Part shown: positions 22,241-33,800 of the stretch, piece after piece | How the letters are laid out: each line of letters opens with the position of its first letter | How positions within the stretch are numbered: the stretch's first letter is position 1 | Assembly: GCA_021464245.1 (NCBI GenBank) | Contig: JADCRB010000016.1 | Coordinates: 6,565,250 to 6,629,249, forward strand | DNA from: Carallia brachiata | Taxonomy: Eukaryota > Streptophyta > Magnoliopsida > Malpighiales > Rhizophoraceae | DNA length: 64,000 bases | Direction of reading: 5' to 3' | Program-made: the position numbers and the translations under genes | The notes under the pieces: model-generated | What the model saw: only the letters and a program-made list of their open reading frames with translations | What the model was told of the DNA's origin: nothing | Database searches by the model: none

Positions 22241-23650
22241 ACTCGTCGGTCTAATAAGATCATAGCAGTGTAAAAGATCATAACAATGTTTACATAATTA
22301 ACTTTTTGGATAAAGGTAAACTCCTGTATATGGAGCAACGAGATAATCATTTACAAAATTCGTTGCTCACATATGTGTTTACATTGAATTTCTCCTAGGT
22401 CACAAATGAATAAGGGTTCTCGAGGAATGTGGCTGGGAATGTTTTCACATGATCATTTCGGTGATACCATGGATAATAATTTACATTGAATTTATGATTT
22501 GCTTCTTTTTTATATGGACATAATCAATGTAATTTCCACAAACTTCCTTAATAATTTCGAAATCAGCACCGACTAGAAAACGCGGTTTTCCCGTTTTGGA
22601 TTTGAACGTATCCGTGGCTTCCCAACAATTTGAAGTTTCCAACCAACAATTCATGCGTATAATTGGGTATAAATTGATACATCTATCCTACAACTCACCG
22701 TCCAATTGGTTTGATAAAAAATGAAATAAGACACATAGAAGTGGCCATCATCATCCCACATTATCCAACATGATATTGACATATGTGGGGATAACCTAGA
22801 AAAGCTAGTGTCCAACTTTGTGTTCACGGCTAAAATTATAACGATGTAGAAAGATAACAAGAATGTTTACAAAAACCAACTTCTTAGATAAAGCAACTCC
22901 TATGGAACCACTAGAAAATTCGTTGTTCACATGTGAGTTCACAGCGAAACTAATTTTCGAATGTCGCATGCTGCAAAAGAGTGATACATATGAAGTGAAG
23001 GGTCTCAAGAAGTCTGGCTGGGAATGTTTCCACATGAACACTTCGAAAGACTACGGATAAGATTTGGTAGAAAGAAATCAAGATATATAACTAAGAAATA
23101 TAATTGATCTATCTTTTTTTTTTATCAATAAAAAATGTGCTTAAAAGTATTATCGTCATATCATTTATGAGATGAGATTGGTTTACGGTTGACGTCCTCA
23201 TTTAATTATCTTTATAAATAGATCCACCACCAAGCACTATTGAACCTGCATGGATCTTCTCGTATGGTCATGCTTGGCCGTAATGTTAATAAATTTGATT
23301 CAATACAACGCACTCAACATAAATTTTTGTTCATTAAGAGGCCGGCAATAGTTAAAAGACTCGAATACAGACATTGCTATAAAAAGTACACTAAAATCAC
23401 AAATCAAACGACTGCCTTGGTTTAACATAAAAGAAAAGGGAAATGTATATAATTGCCTGAATTTATGATTTGCTTCCTTCTTATATGGTTGGACAAAAAA
23501 TAACGTTCTTCCATAAACTTTCTCAGTAGTTTTGAAATCAGCATTAAATTTGAAACACGGTTTTCCCATTTTGGTTTCCACGTGTCCGTGGCCCTCCAAC
23601 AATTTGTTGTTTCCATCTTCCTCCTGGCTGCCTCCCTTTCCTTGTGTGTG
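22241..23650. repeat. Diverged tandem duplication of about 0.6-0.8 kb
   Basis: Segment 22285-22660 is matched in order by pieces of 22855-23620. Shared pieces include AATGTTTACA, AAATTCGTTG(T/C)TCACAT, TCT(C/G)GCTGGGAATGTTT-CACATGA, GAATTTATGATTTGCTTC and CGGTTTTCCC(A/G)TTTTGG, plus GTGTCCGTGG or GTATCCGTGG. The second unit holds open stretches on both strands (23422-23602 minus contains MGKPCFKFNADFKTTEKVYG; 22863-23060 plus contains VKGLKKSGWECF). I do not recognise a family. This may be a duplicated gene fragment with decayed exons. Confidence 0.5.
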
Positions 23651-24180
23651 ATTAGATGGTTTATCTAATAATTTTTTGCTTTTTAGGGAGATGAAATTTA
23701 GAATTAGGGGTTATTCATGGAATAGAACTATGATTTAATATGTGGGGCTATTCTATTCTTCTTTTTTTTTTTTTTTTTTTTATGCAGAGGAAATGGTAAC
23801 TTATAATTAGAGAAGGGGGCAAGTGAAGCAAAGAACAGAAGTTCGAATCTCAAATCTCTCAATTAAAGGCACATATCTTTAATCAGTTCAACTAAAGTGG
23901 ATCATTGGGCTATGCTATTCTTAATGAATAAATCCTGTAACAGAATCATACAAGCACCATATGTAACTAATTATAAATTAACTAGGCCATAACATATCGA
24001 AAATATTGATGAGATCCACAACCAAAATTTATTGTCATATATATATATATACCAAAAAAAAAACATTGACCTATTCTTGTTGTGGACAATTAGTAGAGAT
24101 ATTCTATAGAGACCTCTTTTTTTGTGTTCAAGTCCAAGTGATTTTGTTCACTTTGCATGACCTTTTGGGCGGGATATGTA

Positions 24181-24651
24181 TTTATTTAGTCTTAAATCTT
24201 TAAATTTTTTTCAGTTAAGTTCTAAACTTTTTTGAAATTTCATTTCAGTCCTAAACTTTTTGATTTTACTCTAAATCAGTCCTTCCGTTAGTCAAACCAT
24301 TAAAAATTACTGTTGACTAACGGAAATTATTTTAAAAAGGTAAAATATATTATTTAATTTTTTTTGTTATTAAATACTTATATTTTACTTCAAATAGTAA
24401 CATGTAAGTTGAGATTTTGAGTTTTTTTATTTTTATTTTTTTAAGATTACATAACGTATTTCTATTAACTGGTGAATTAAAATAATGTATTTTAACTTTT
24501 TAAAAAAATTTCCGTTAGTCAACAGTAATTTTTAACGGTTTGACTAATGAAATGACTGATTTAGAACATACTCACAAGTTTAGACTGAAATGAAATTTCA
24601 AAAAAATTTAGAATTTAAATAAAAAAATTTAAAAGTTTAGGGCTAAATAAA
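24181..24651. mobile_element. Foldback element (MITE-like), arms about 165 bp
   Basis: The left arm TTTATTTAGTCTTAAATC .. CCGTTAGTCAAACCATTAAAAATTACTGTTGACTAACGG (24181-24340) is mirrored by the right arm CCGTTAGTCAACAGTAATTTTTAACGG .. TTTAGGGCTAAATAA (24505-24651). The ends are TTTATTTAG and CTAAATAA. The centre is about 130 bp of AT-rich DNA. Long inverted arms and the absence of coding fit a MULE- or foldback-type non-autonomous element. The duplication at the target is not clear. RNA from it would form a long hairpin. Confidence 0.7.
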
Positions 24652-27600
24652 TATATATTCCCCTTTTAGGCCTCCCTTGTAACCATAAAGAAAAAAAAAT
24701 CTTGTAAAAATAACATCACTCTTATAAATAAATCAGTATCCATTGTTAAACCCGACAAAGGAGTAGTTTTCACTAAAGTAGATCTCTTAAAATAGATTCA
24801 CTCTATAGTAACCACTACTGTGGTTTTCATCACATTTATGATGGTCGGTTGGCTACACTCAAGCACAATATTTTCCATTAAGGGGAATTCTATTAATCTT
24901 TTTATTATTTTTTATTAAAGAATATTTGGTTTGTTTCTTTTTTACATGTTAGCAGACATTCCGAAGACGACATTTGAGTCTTGTAAATAAAGCATATCAT
25001 AAACATTATACAATTTTATTTATTGGGTTTCTTGTTATTTTTGCAAATGGAGATTGTTGAAAATTCTTCGTTCACATTTTACGTATTTTTTATGTGGCCA
25101 TTGGAGAATGGAGATACGAAACATTATTTAATTGATGGTTTTAAATTGGGGGATTTAAAAAAAAATTTGTGAGCAATTATTAAATAGCAAAAAAGCACCA
25201 ATAAGTCAAAGCCTCTTAATATTTCTTTTTTAAAATATCAGGAAATGAGAATATAGTTATTAATTTTTTAACACAAAATTAAAACATCTTAATAAAATAT
25301 TTCAATTAATTATATTAAAAACAAAAGATTACTTTCGTATTTTTTGTACATGTATTATGGAGTCAGCCTGAGCAATAAAATTGAATTTCGTGCTACCTTA
25401 TTTTTGAAAAAGAAAAAACAAATAACTTGTTCAAACTTCAAAGAAAACAACAGGATAGAGCAACTAGCTGGGAAATCATCTACTGAGAATCCGCATTGCC
25501 TTCTCAGAGAGAGCAGCTTAGCGTCACCTTTCATTCATTCAATCATCAACTTCCCTAGGGTTCAGGAAATTAACAGCGAGCAAAAAGCCTCTATGGAAAC
25601 TTTTACCCGCAATAAGCCTTGACGTGCCTGTTCTGCACATGATTTTTTGAATCAAGGGCGATGCTGAAAAACTGAAGTTAGTGGTCACTACCTAGGCAGA
25701 AGTTTTATACTTATCTTTTTGTTATGTTTGTTTTTTTTTTTTTTTTTTTTATGATTGAAGGTTTAAAAATTGAATAGACAAAATGAAAAAGAGAGTATGC
25801 AACAGAGGAATTAATTGAACAATTAAAGATGATTGTGAATGATTTCGAGTGACTTCACTGAATTTTTTTTATTTAATTTTTTTTGTTACGATGCAATATT
25901 TAGAAAACCAATGGAAGAAAGAAAACCAATAGAAGAACATGTTTAGACTTCTTGAAATTGAGTTTTGTAATATTCTCTTTGGCCTGAATTTGAAAGGCCT
26001 TAACGAAAAATATTCTTGAGCTCTTTTACTTATCTTTTTTTTTTTTTTTTTCTATAGTTTTATATACTTATCTTTACAATTACATAATTGAGTTCATGCA
26101 ATAGTCTAGCATGTGATGTTAGATCAATAATTAAGAGAATTTTTAATTTGACTTATATTTTTAATAAGTATAATTTACTTATAATCTTATACTACACAAT
26201 AGTGGAATTACTTACAATAAAAAAAATAAATTTATATAATGTAAAATTATAAGTAAATTTTATTCATAAAAAAATTAAAATTAACAAAAATTTAAAATTA
26301 ATATTCGACATATAAGTTGTAGCTCTCATATTTTGCATGTCGCATCAATATTGAGTACTCCATGATAATTTTAAATTTGTCCCTCCACCATGGACCATAC
26401 AAATATGATCAACCTAACAACTTTTTCAATGGTCGGCCCATGAACTCCGTAATTGCAACCCAAGAAATCAATTTCTTCAACATTATAAAATGAGCACAAC
26501 CACAGAAAAAAAAAAAAGAAAAAGGACGGCAAAGAGCCACTGATACAAGGTTCAATGGTTAGGAAATTCAATTGTATTATGAGATTATTGATTCAAATCC
26601 CGTCAAAAGAGTATGATGAAGTCAAATGTTAATTTGGTTTTATATATTTGTGAGGGTGACTAATGACTTTTGAGAGAAAAGTATCTTCGTCTAAAAATTT
26701 AATTTTGTGACTCAATTTATTATGCAGTGTATTTAGTGTAATTTTTTTTACAAAATTTTTAGAATGTCATCCATATTTTTATATTTTTATAACAAAACAA
26801 AAAACAACAAAAAAAAAAAAGAAAGGCAAAGAATGTGCAAAGTTTTTAACTTTTTGTGTATAGTGTCATTATTAGAGTGTCATTATATGTCTCGACGTTT
26901 TTGTCTCAAAAAATGTTTCGGATAAAACTGTATCTATTATTTTTAAAACAGTAGTTGATATTTTTTAAATGTAAAAATAATATGTATTTCAAAAATATTA
27001 ATATTCGTTCTAAAAATATTAATTTTCATTTTAATCGAGATAAATCTCAAGACAAAAATTATTAGAATACTAACTTTAATTCTTTTTTTTTTTTTTTTTT
27101 TGACTGAAGTAATCTAACTTTTATTCTTTTGTGTATTGCTGTTGTCATCGAATCACAGGACACATGGTATATACTTTTGCTGTAAAGTACTTCGTAAGTC
27201 ACGTTTTGCTCTACCTGTATTTTTATGAGATATTAATGACTGAATTGCAGATCCCACAAAACATTATCCAAATTCCGATCAGGTTATTGGGTGAATAGGC
27301 AAAAACTCAATGTTTACTCAGCAAGATGACTAACATCTGACGTGTAAACATTCCCCAATTTCACCGACTGCTTCTCTTCCCATGTTGTATTCTTGCTCAA
27401 GATGGACAACAATAAATGGGATTTATCCATGTTGCTATGAATGGAAAGTAATTTTTAAAACTTTCCTTTTCTTTATTACAATTTTGCTGCATTCTGCTAA
27501 TTTGTCTGCCAATCACTGCCTTTTGATGGATACTGAAATTGTGTGAACTCGTTTTTCTTACAGAACCATCAAACGGTAGATCTGAGACTTAGGACAAAGT

Positions 27601-28170
27601 GAGTTACTAATACACTGTTTTAGATCTTATCTCCATACAGTGTGCATTGAATTCAATTCACAAAGAAAGGAAAATAGTAATGATAGATGAATAGGGTAGA
27701 ATTTGATAAAGAGGAGATGGAGATGTATTTTATGTATATTGTTCAGAAGTATACATTAATTTAATTATAAATTTTATAATTATTTGAATTTTTTATTAAT
27801 TTATAATTTATATATAATTAAGGTTGATACACAACAAAATCACTAAAAATATTTAAAATTAAAAAACTCGGTCTCTCCCTCCATCAAACATTCTCTCGGT
27901 CCACATATCAAGATTCAAAAGGCAAATATAAGTAATTCATAAATATTTTGATAGAATTTGATAATGTAAACATATTTAATAAAATTCGTAAAAAAATATA
28001 AAATCTAAGTCAATAATATTAGTGATTTATTATTATTTTTTTAAATTCCATATATTTCTTACGATATGATCAGCGTGGCTTAAGCGTTGACAACAACGTT
28101 TTCTGAGCTCGGTATTGGTTTTTGGACAGCTCAACAGTTCAATATCCAAAGAAACTGGGGACTTGCTACC
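24652..28170. other. AT-rich intergenic region with SINE-like piece; promoter side of the sugar transporter
   Basis: No gene is supported. 26530-26640 resembles a tRNA-derived SINE fragment: an A-box-like TTCAATGGTTAGGAAATTC is followed by a B-box-like GATTCAAATCC. 25400-25620 is an open stretch of mixed composition that I cannot assign. Poly-T and poly-A runs are frequent. The last several hundred bases are the likely promoter of the transporter. Confidence 0.4.
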
Positions 28171-28175
28171 GTCTT

Positions 28176-28181
28176 TATATA
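28176..28181 (+). promoter_or_regulatory. TATA box of the sugar transporter
   Basis: TATATA within CTTTATATACACTGG lies about 170 bp before the start codon. Transcription would begin near 28205. The resulting leader has CT-rich patches and no upstream ATG, so 28350 is the first ATG. Confidence 0.6.
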
Positions 28182-28349
28182 CACTGGCCTTGCCTGTCTA
28201 AAGCCTCCATCTTCTACTTCTCTTGTGTGTCTTTGCAAAATATTTTGTGTTTCTCTTTGTTATAGTGCTCTTGTTGGGTGTTCAAGTGTTCAAGAAATCA
28301 TCTTTCATTCTGAGTGTTTCTTTGCCAAAAAGAAAAAGAAGGCCAAAAA

Positions 28350-30825
28350 ATGCCTGCAGTAGGAGGAATTGCCCCTGGCACTGGCAGGGAGTATCCAGGC
28401 AACCTCACAGCTTTTGTCCTTGTGACTTGCATTGTTGCTGCCATGGGTGGTCTGATCTTTGGTTATGATATTGGGATTTCTGGTAAGACTCCATTTTTTG
28501 ATCAAGTTGCTCGTCAAAGTTTTGATCTTTTTAATGTTTACAAACAAAAGTTTTCAACTTTGGTGTTGGAAGGCTGTTTTCACCTCATTTCCATGGTTTC
28601 TTCTTGTTTTCCCTTCTCTTTTCTTAAACTTAGTGTGATTGTTGATTGACTAAGTGGGGTTTTTGTTAGGTGGGGTTACGTCCATGGATTCATTCTTGCG
28701 GAAGTTTTTTCCATCGGTTGCTCAGAAGAAAGATGAGAATTCTTCAGAGAAGAACCAGTACTGTCAGTATAACAGCGAGAAGCTGACCCTTTTCACTTCT
28801 TCGCTCTATTTGGCCGCCTTGATTTCATCCCTTGTGGCCTCAACGGTTACCCGCAAGTTTGGAAGGAAGCTGTCCATGCTCTTTGGAGGTGTGCTCTTTT
28901 GTACTGGTGCCATCATCAATGGCTTTGCTAATGCTATCTGGATGCTGATTGTGGGCAGACTCTTGCTGGGCTTTGGTATTGGCTTTGCCAATCAGGTAGC
29001 TTTTGTCGGTGTTGTTCTTTTTTTTGTTTGGATGTAGATGATAGTCTTTTTCTGGGGATTCATGATTAATTCCTGACCATAAAGATCAAAACATGCGCTG
29101 GATGTGCTTCTTCCTGTGCACTATTTCTGTTTTTAGCTGGATTTCTTGTGAGTTGGATTTGAATATTTATTTATACCCTTTTGTTTTCTTCTATTCATCT
29201 TGACCCATTTTTTAGTATTGATCGAAAATAATTCCTTCAAGGTCAGGTAGCCTAGATAATGACAAGAATGTGACTATATCAATCAGAACATTTCTTTTCT
29301 CATATATTATGGGATCCTAAGAGCCTTTTGTCCTTCCTAGTCATTTTCTTAGGTCAATTGTGCTTTTTGTTTTTTTTAACCTTGGAATGACATAACTAGT
29401 ATACCTTCTTTCATGATAAGTTATAATCTTGATGCTGCTCCTCAGGAATTGAATTGATTGATAATAGCTGCTGAAATTATATGTACACAGAATCATTTGT
29501 TAAGTATGCCATTGCAATGTTGGCCTTCTTTTATCCTGGTTTGTTTCAATATTCTTATAATTTAATTACTTAATGGTTGATTTATGAAAATATTGTATTT
29601 TGAGGTCTAATTATGCTTGTTTGGCTTGTAATTTCAGTCTGTACCACTCTACCTCTCTGAGATGGCCCCATACAGATACAGGGGTGCACTCAACATTGGT
29701 TTCCAGTTATCAATCACAATTGGAATCCTCATAGCCAATGTATTGAACTATTTCTTTGCCCAAATCAAAGGTGGTTGGGGATGGAGATTGAGCTTGGGTG
29801 GTGCCATGGTCCCTGCCCTTATAATCACAGCTGGTTCACTAGTCCTGCCAGACACACCAAACTCCATGATCGAACGCGGCAAGCATGATGACGCCAGGGA
29901 GAAATTGAGGAGAGTTCGCGGTGTTCATAATGTTGATGAGGAGTTCAGTGACCTTGTCATGGCTAGTGAAGCATCTAAAAAAGTGGAGCACCCCTGGAGA
30001 AATTTGTTGCAGAGAAAGTATAGGCCTCACTTGACTATGTCTATAATGATCCCTTTCTTTCAACAACTCACTGGCATCAATGTGATCATGTTTTACGCGC
30101 CTGTTTTGTTCAACACTATTGGTTTTGGTGATGATGCTTCGCTCATGTCTGCTGTGATTACTGGCATTGTTAACGTGACCGCTACGTTGGTTTCAATCTA
30201 TGGTGTTGATAAGTGGGGAAGGAGATTTCTTTTCCTTGAGGGTGGAACTCAAATGTTGATTTGCCAGGTAAATTTCTAGACGTATCTACACAAAGCTTCC
30301 ACAACCTCTGTGCATTGTTTGCCTAACTTAGAACTTTTTTTTTTTTTTTGGATATGTGCAGGCAATTGTGGCAGCTTGCATTGGTGCCAAGTTTGGAGTA
30401 GACGGGAATCCTGGCCCTTTGCCTAAGTGGTATGCCATTGTTGTGGTGCTTTTCATCTGCATCTACGTCTCCGGATTCGCGTGGTCTTGGGGTCCCCTCG
30501 GATGGTTGGTTCCTAGTGAAATCTTCCCACTCGAAATCCGATCTGCTGCACAAAGTATCAATGTGTCTGTCAACATGCTTTCACATTCGCAGTGGCTCAA
30601 GTTTTCCTGAACATGCTGTGCCATCTGAAATTTGGGCTCTTCATTTTCTTTGCATTCTTTGTGTTGATCATGTCCATCTTTGTCTACTACTTCTTGCCTG
30701 AGACAAAAGGTATTCCAATTGAAGAGATGGGCAAGGTGTGGAAGTCACATTGGTTCTGGTCAAGGTTTGTTGAAGATGAGGATTATCCCAATATTGGAGG
30801 CCTTGAGATGGGCAAGGGAGCCTAA
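28350..30825 (+). CDS. STP-type hexose/H+ symporter, four exons, frameshifted in exon 4
   Basis: A plasma-membrane sugar/H+ symporter of the major facilitator superfamily, nearest to Arabidopsis STP1/STP12 by recall. Exons: 28350-28482, 28670-28995, 29638-30267, 30362-30825, all GT-AG. Visible signatures: [11 protein letters not shown] with Asp40 (the proton-coupling position in STPs), lid-region Cys76 in YCQY, the PDTPNS motif near residues 224-229, QQLTGIN and, at the end, LPETKG. Exon 4 is 464 bp where 465 is needed. One base is missing at about 30578-30580, directly after the codons for VSVNM. As written, the frame ends at 30610, giving about 445 residues and removing the last two membrane helices, the partner Cys of the lid disulphide and the C-terminal tail. 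The remaining codons after the break are intact to the stop at 30823. An assembly error and a true null allele are both possible. Confidence 0.92.
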
Positions 30826-33800
30826 GTTCCAAAGAATGTTGTCATTTCACCTTAATTAGCCACTATTTTTAAGATTTTCTGCACTTTTTATTTTTGGTAG
30901 TAACACATACCAATTGAAACTGCTTTTAATGGTCTTATATCAACTAGAAAACTTCAATGTATGGACAGAGATATACTATTTGAACAGCTAATTAAGGTTT
31001 GTTTCCCTCTCCTTTTCATGCTTAGATTCAAACTTCAAAGAGTAGCCAACACCATTGCAAATACTTGCTAATCATGCCTCATTAACTTGGATGTTTGTGT
31101 CCAATCCTCCTGCTGTCTTGTTAATTAGTGAGGATGATTGGTCTTTAATTGCTCTATCGAGATTATAATTTTTTAAAAAAATTTTGAGAAGGAGAAATCG
31201 TAAAATTATATTATAAATGTTCTGATGAATGAGCATACGTGTACTTAATTAAATTTATATTCTTGACAGGATCAAAAAATAAACCATCCTCAACATATCA
31301 ATAAGGTCCATTTTGAAGAAACAATCTCTTTAATTAGGGTAAGACTGCGTTTATTTCACTTTTTTTAAAAAAATTTCCACTCTTCAAACTTTTAAGGGGA
31401 GACTTATTCACTGAAATGTTCTTTTTTACAAAATGAAAATCATACAGTATTTATAATACTGAAGAGGTTATATACCTAGTCGCTTACTATTGCTTTAATA
31501 TGGTTTACTAGTGGTTTAATCAATCCACTTGTTCAACTAAATTAATTTGTGTTTCCATGTTTTGTATGAGAAAGTTTTACACTTTTGTATCCTTATCAGT
31601 TATCATGAGAAACCTGTGATATAACAGGATGGACTCTTAAAACTCAAAACGGAAGTGGCTTCCAATTGTAAACCAAAATTTTTCAAGCGAAAATGAATGT
31701 AAAGTGCACATTTAAAGTTAATAGATTTTACCAAATAAATTATAGTTCATTTGATATTAGAATAGTTTTTATAGTTAAAATGTTGAGTTCGAGTCTCAAT
31801 TCGAATCAATTAACAAAAAAAAAAAAAAAGTTATTGGACTTTTAATTTTTAAAGCTCCACGACGAAAATGTACCCTTGGTTTTAAGGTCAAGAGCCGTTT
31901 AAACCTCTCTTGTTCCTAAAAAAACATCCTAACAATTGTGCAATTTTTTAGGGCAACTCTCAATCGCTTTAGCAGATAAAAAAGGCTAAACTTTATCCAA
32001 ACTTTTGTCATACTAAGCAATTTCTTCCAAGTCCTCTGGAAAACGCGTTTAGTAGTAGTCTACATCCTTGTTGCCATTGTTAATGGTGGTTCAAAGGAGA
32101 CCAAAAAAAAAGAAAACTATATTACCATGTTTTTTTTTTCCCCCTTCAAATCAACATTTCATATTTTATGTAAAATACTTCAATTGTTATACTCTATTAG
32201 GATTAAAAAATAATCAAATTATTTATCTCCTTTAAGTTGGATTAATTGAAGTTAACAGAATTGAACCATTGTAGAGATGCAAACCTTTATTTTCTCTTTT
32301 TTTTAATCTTTTTTTTAACAATATAAAGGAAAGAAAACATAAATAAGTTCTCTTAAAAAGCCATCATTTAATTAAAAGGCCTGCGTAAATGGACTCAAGA
32401 ATGGACGCGGTAAAAGATATACAGGAACAAATAAAAATAATTTAAAAATAATTATATTAAATTAACTTTAATTTAAAAATAGAATTAAATTGCGAGATGC
32501 ATATAGTTTTTATTCCTCTATCTTTAAGTATCTCCAAATTATTATATTAGAATAATAATAAATATCTCAAAAATCATATTATGAAATATTCCAACTATTA
32601 AATGTGTGATTACCTTTTCTTTTTTTATTTTACAGAGTTAAAATATTTCATTATACGAATTTTGTTGTATATATCATTATTTTGGTGTTTGTCAAGGATA
32701 TTAGATTGTTCGCTTCATATTTTATTCTCTTACTAGTATTGTTAAAGCTAGATTATCCAAGCTAAAACTAAGAAATTTATAAAGAATTACCTTTTCGTGT
32801 ATCAATTCCAACAACCAAATATTAGTTAATGAAACAAAGAGCTCACTCTTTAGTCAGTTGGTCGAAAAGGGTTTTCATAGCAACTATTGGAATATGAAGG
32901 TTATTTTAAAAGGCTTAAATTACACATGAAAAAAAAAAGTTAATTTATATTTATTTATAAACTAACATATTATTTTACTTTGTAAAAGAAAAAATCTATA
33001 AAGAATTTTACGCAACCTAAATTCGGCTCGATAGAAGTGGACCTGAGTCTAAACCTTTGAAGACCTTACTATTAAACCCAACTTCAATGCTCATTATTCA
33101 TATTTATGCGACATTATATCGTAACCAATATAAAAGAACCCGTAAACTTTCTCAATGCATACAACTCTCTTAAAAAAAACCCGTCTTCTCCCTACCTCAC
33201 TCTGGTTTTTGTTAGGTCTTACAAGCTTGGTTGCTTTTGTTTTCTCACTAATGAGGTGCACACCAATACAAGGATTGTCGTATTTTGGGATGATAGTCGT
33301 CGGTATTGTGATTATTTCGTACATAAAAGTGCAAATCTATTTTTAAGTATAGTGTATTTGCTTTAGATTTTATATATTCTTTGTTCTGTTTGTATTGAAT
33401 CCATATTTGTTTTAATTTTTTCTATATTATTTGAAGAGCAACAACCATCAAATGAATGAATGAGCCATTTCTAAAACGACAACTTTAACTCAAAGTGTGG
33501 AATCCTAGTTTCACAGTATAATAAGAGAAGAACCGGGTACAAATCTAACAAGCCTAGTGAGATTTAAGTTTGAATTTTATATTTTACTTGCAGTAGATAT
33601 AATAGTATTTGGATAATAAGCTTTTCTTATAAAAAAAATTAAATGAGGACAAAAATAGGTAATCTCCGACCTCAATTTACAGATACATAACTTACATATT
33701 GATGATATTTTTTTTTCGTGTTCAAATAAAAAAAAAACCAAAAAGACAAGCCTATAACGTTTAAATTATTAAGAAAGGCATAATGGATATCATGGGTCCC

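Noticed and set aside
28806..28991. Minus-strand frame within the sugar transporter
   Set aside because: It is the reverse reading of exon 2 and has no independent support.
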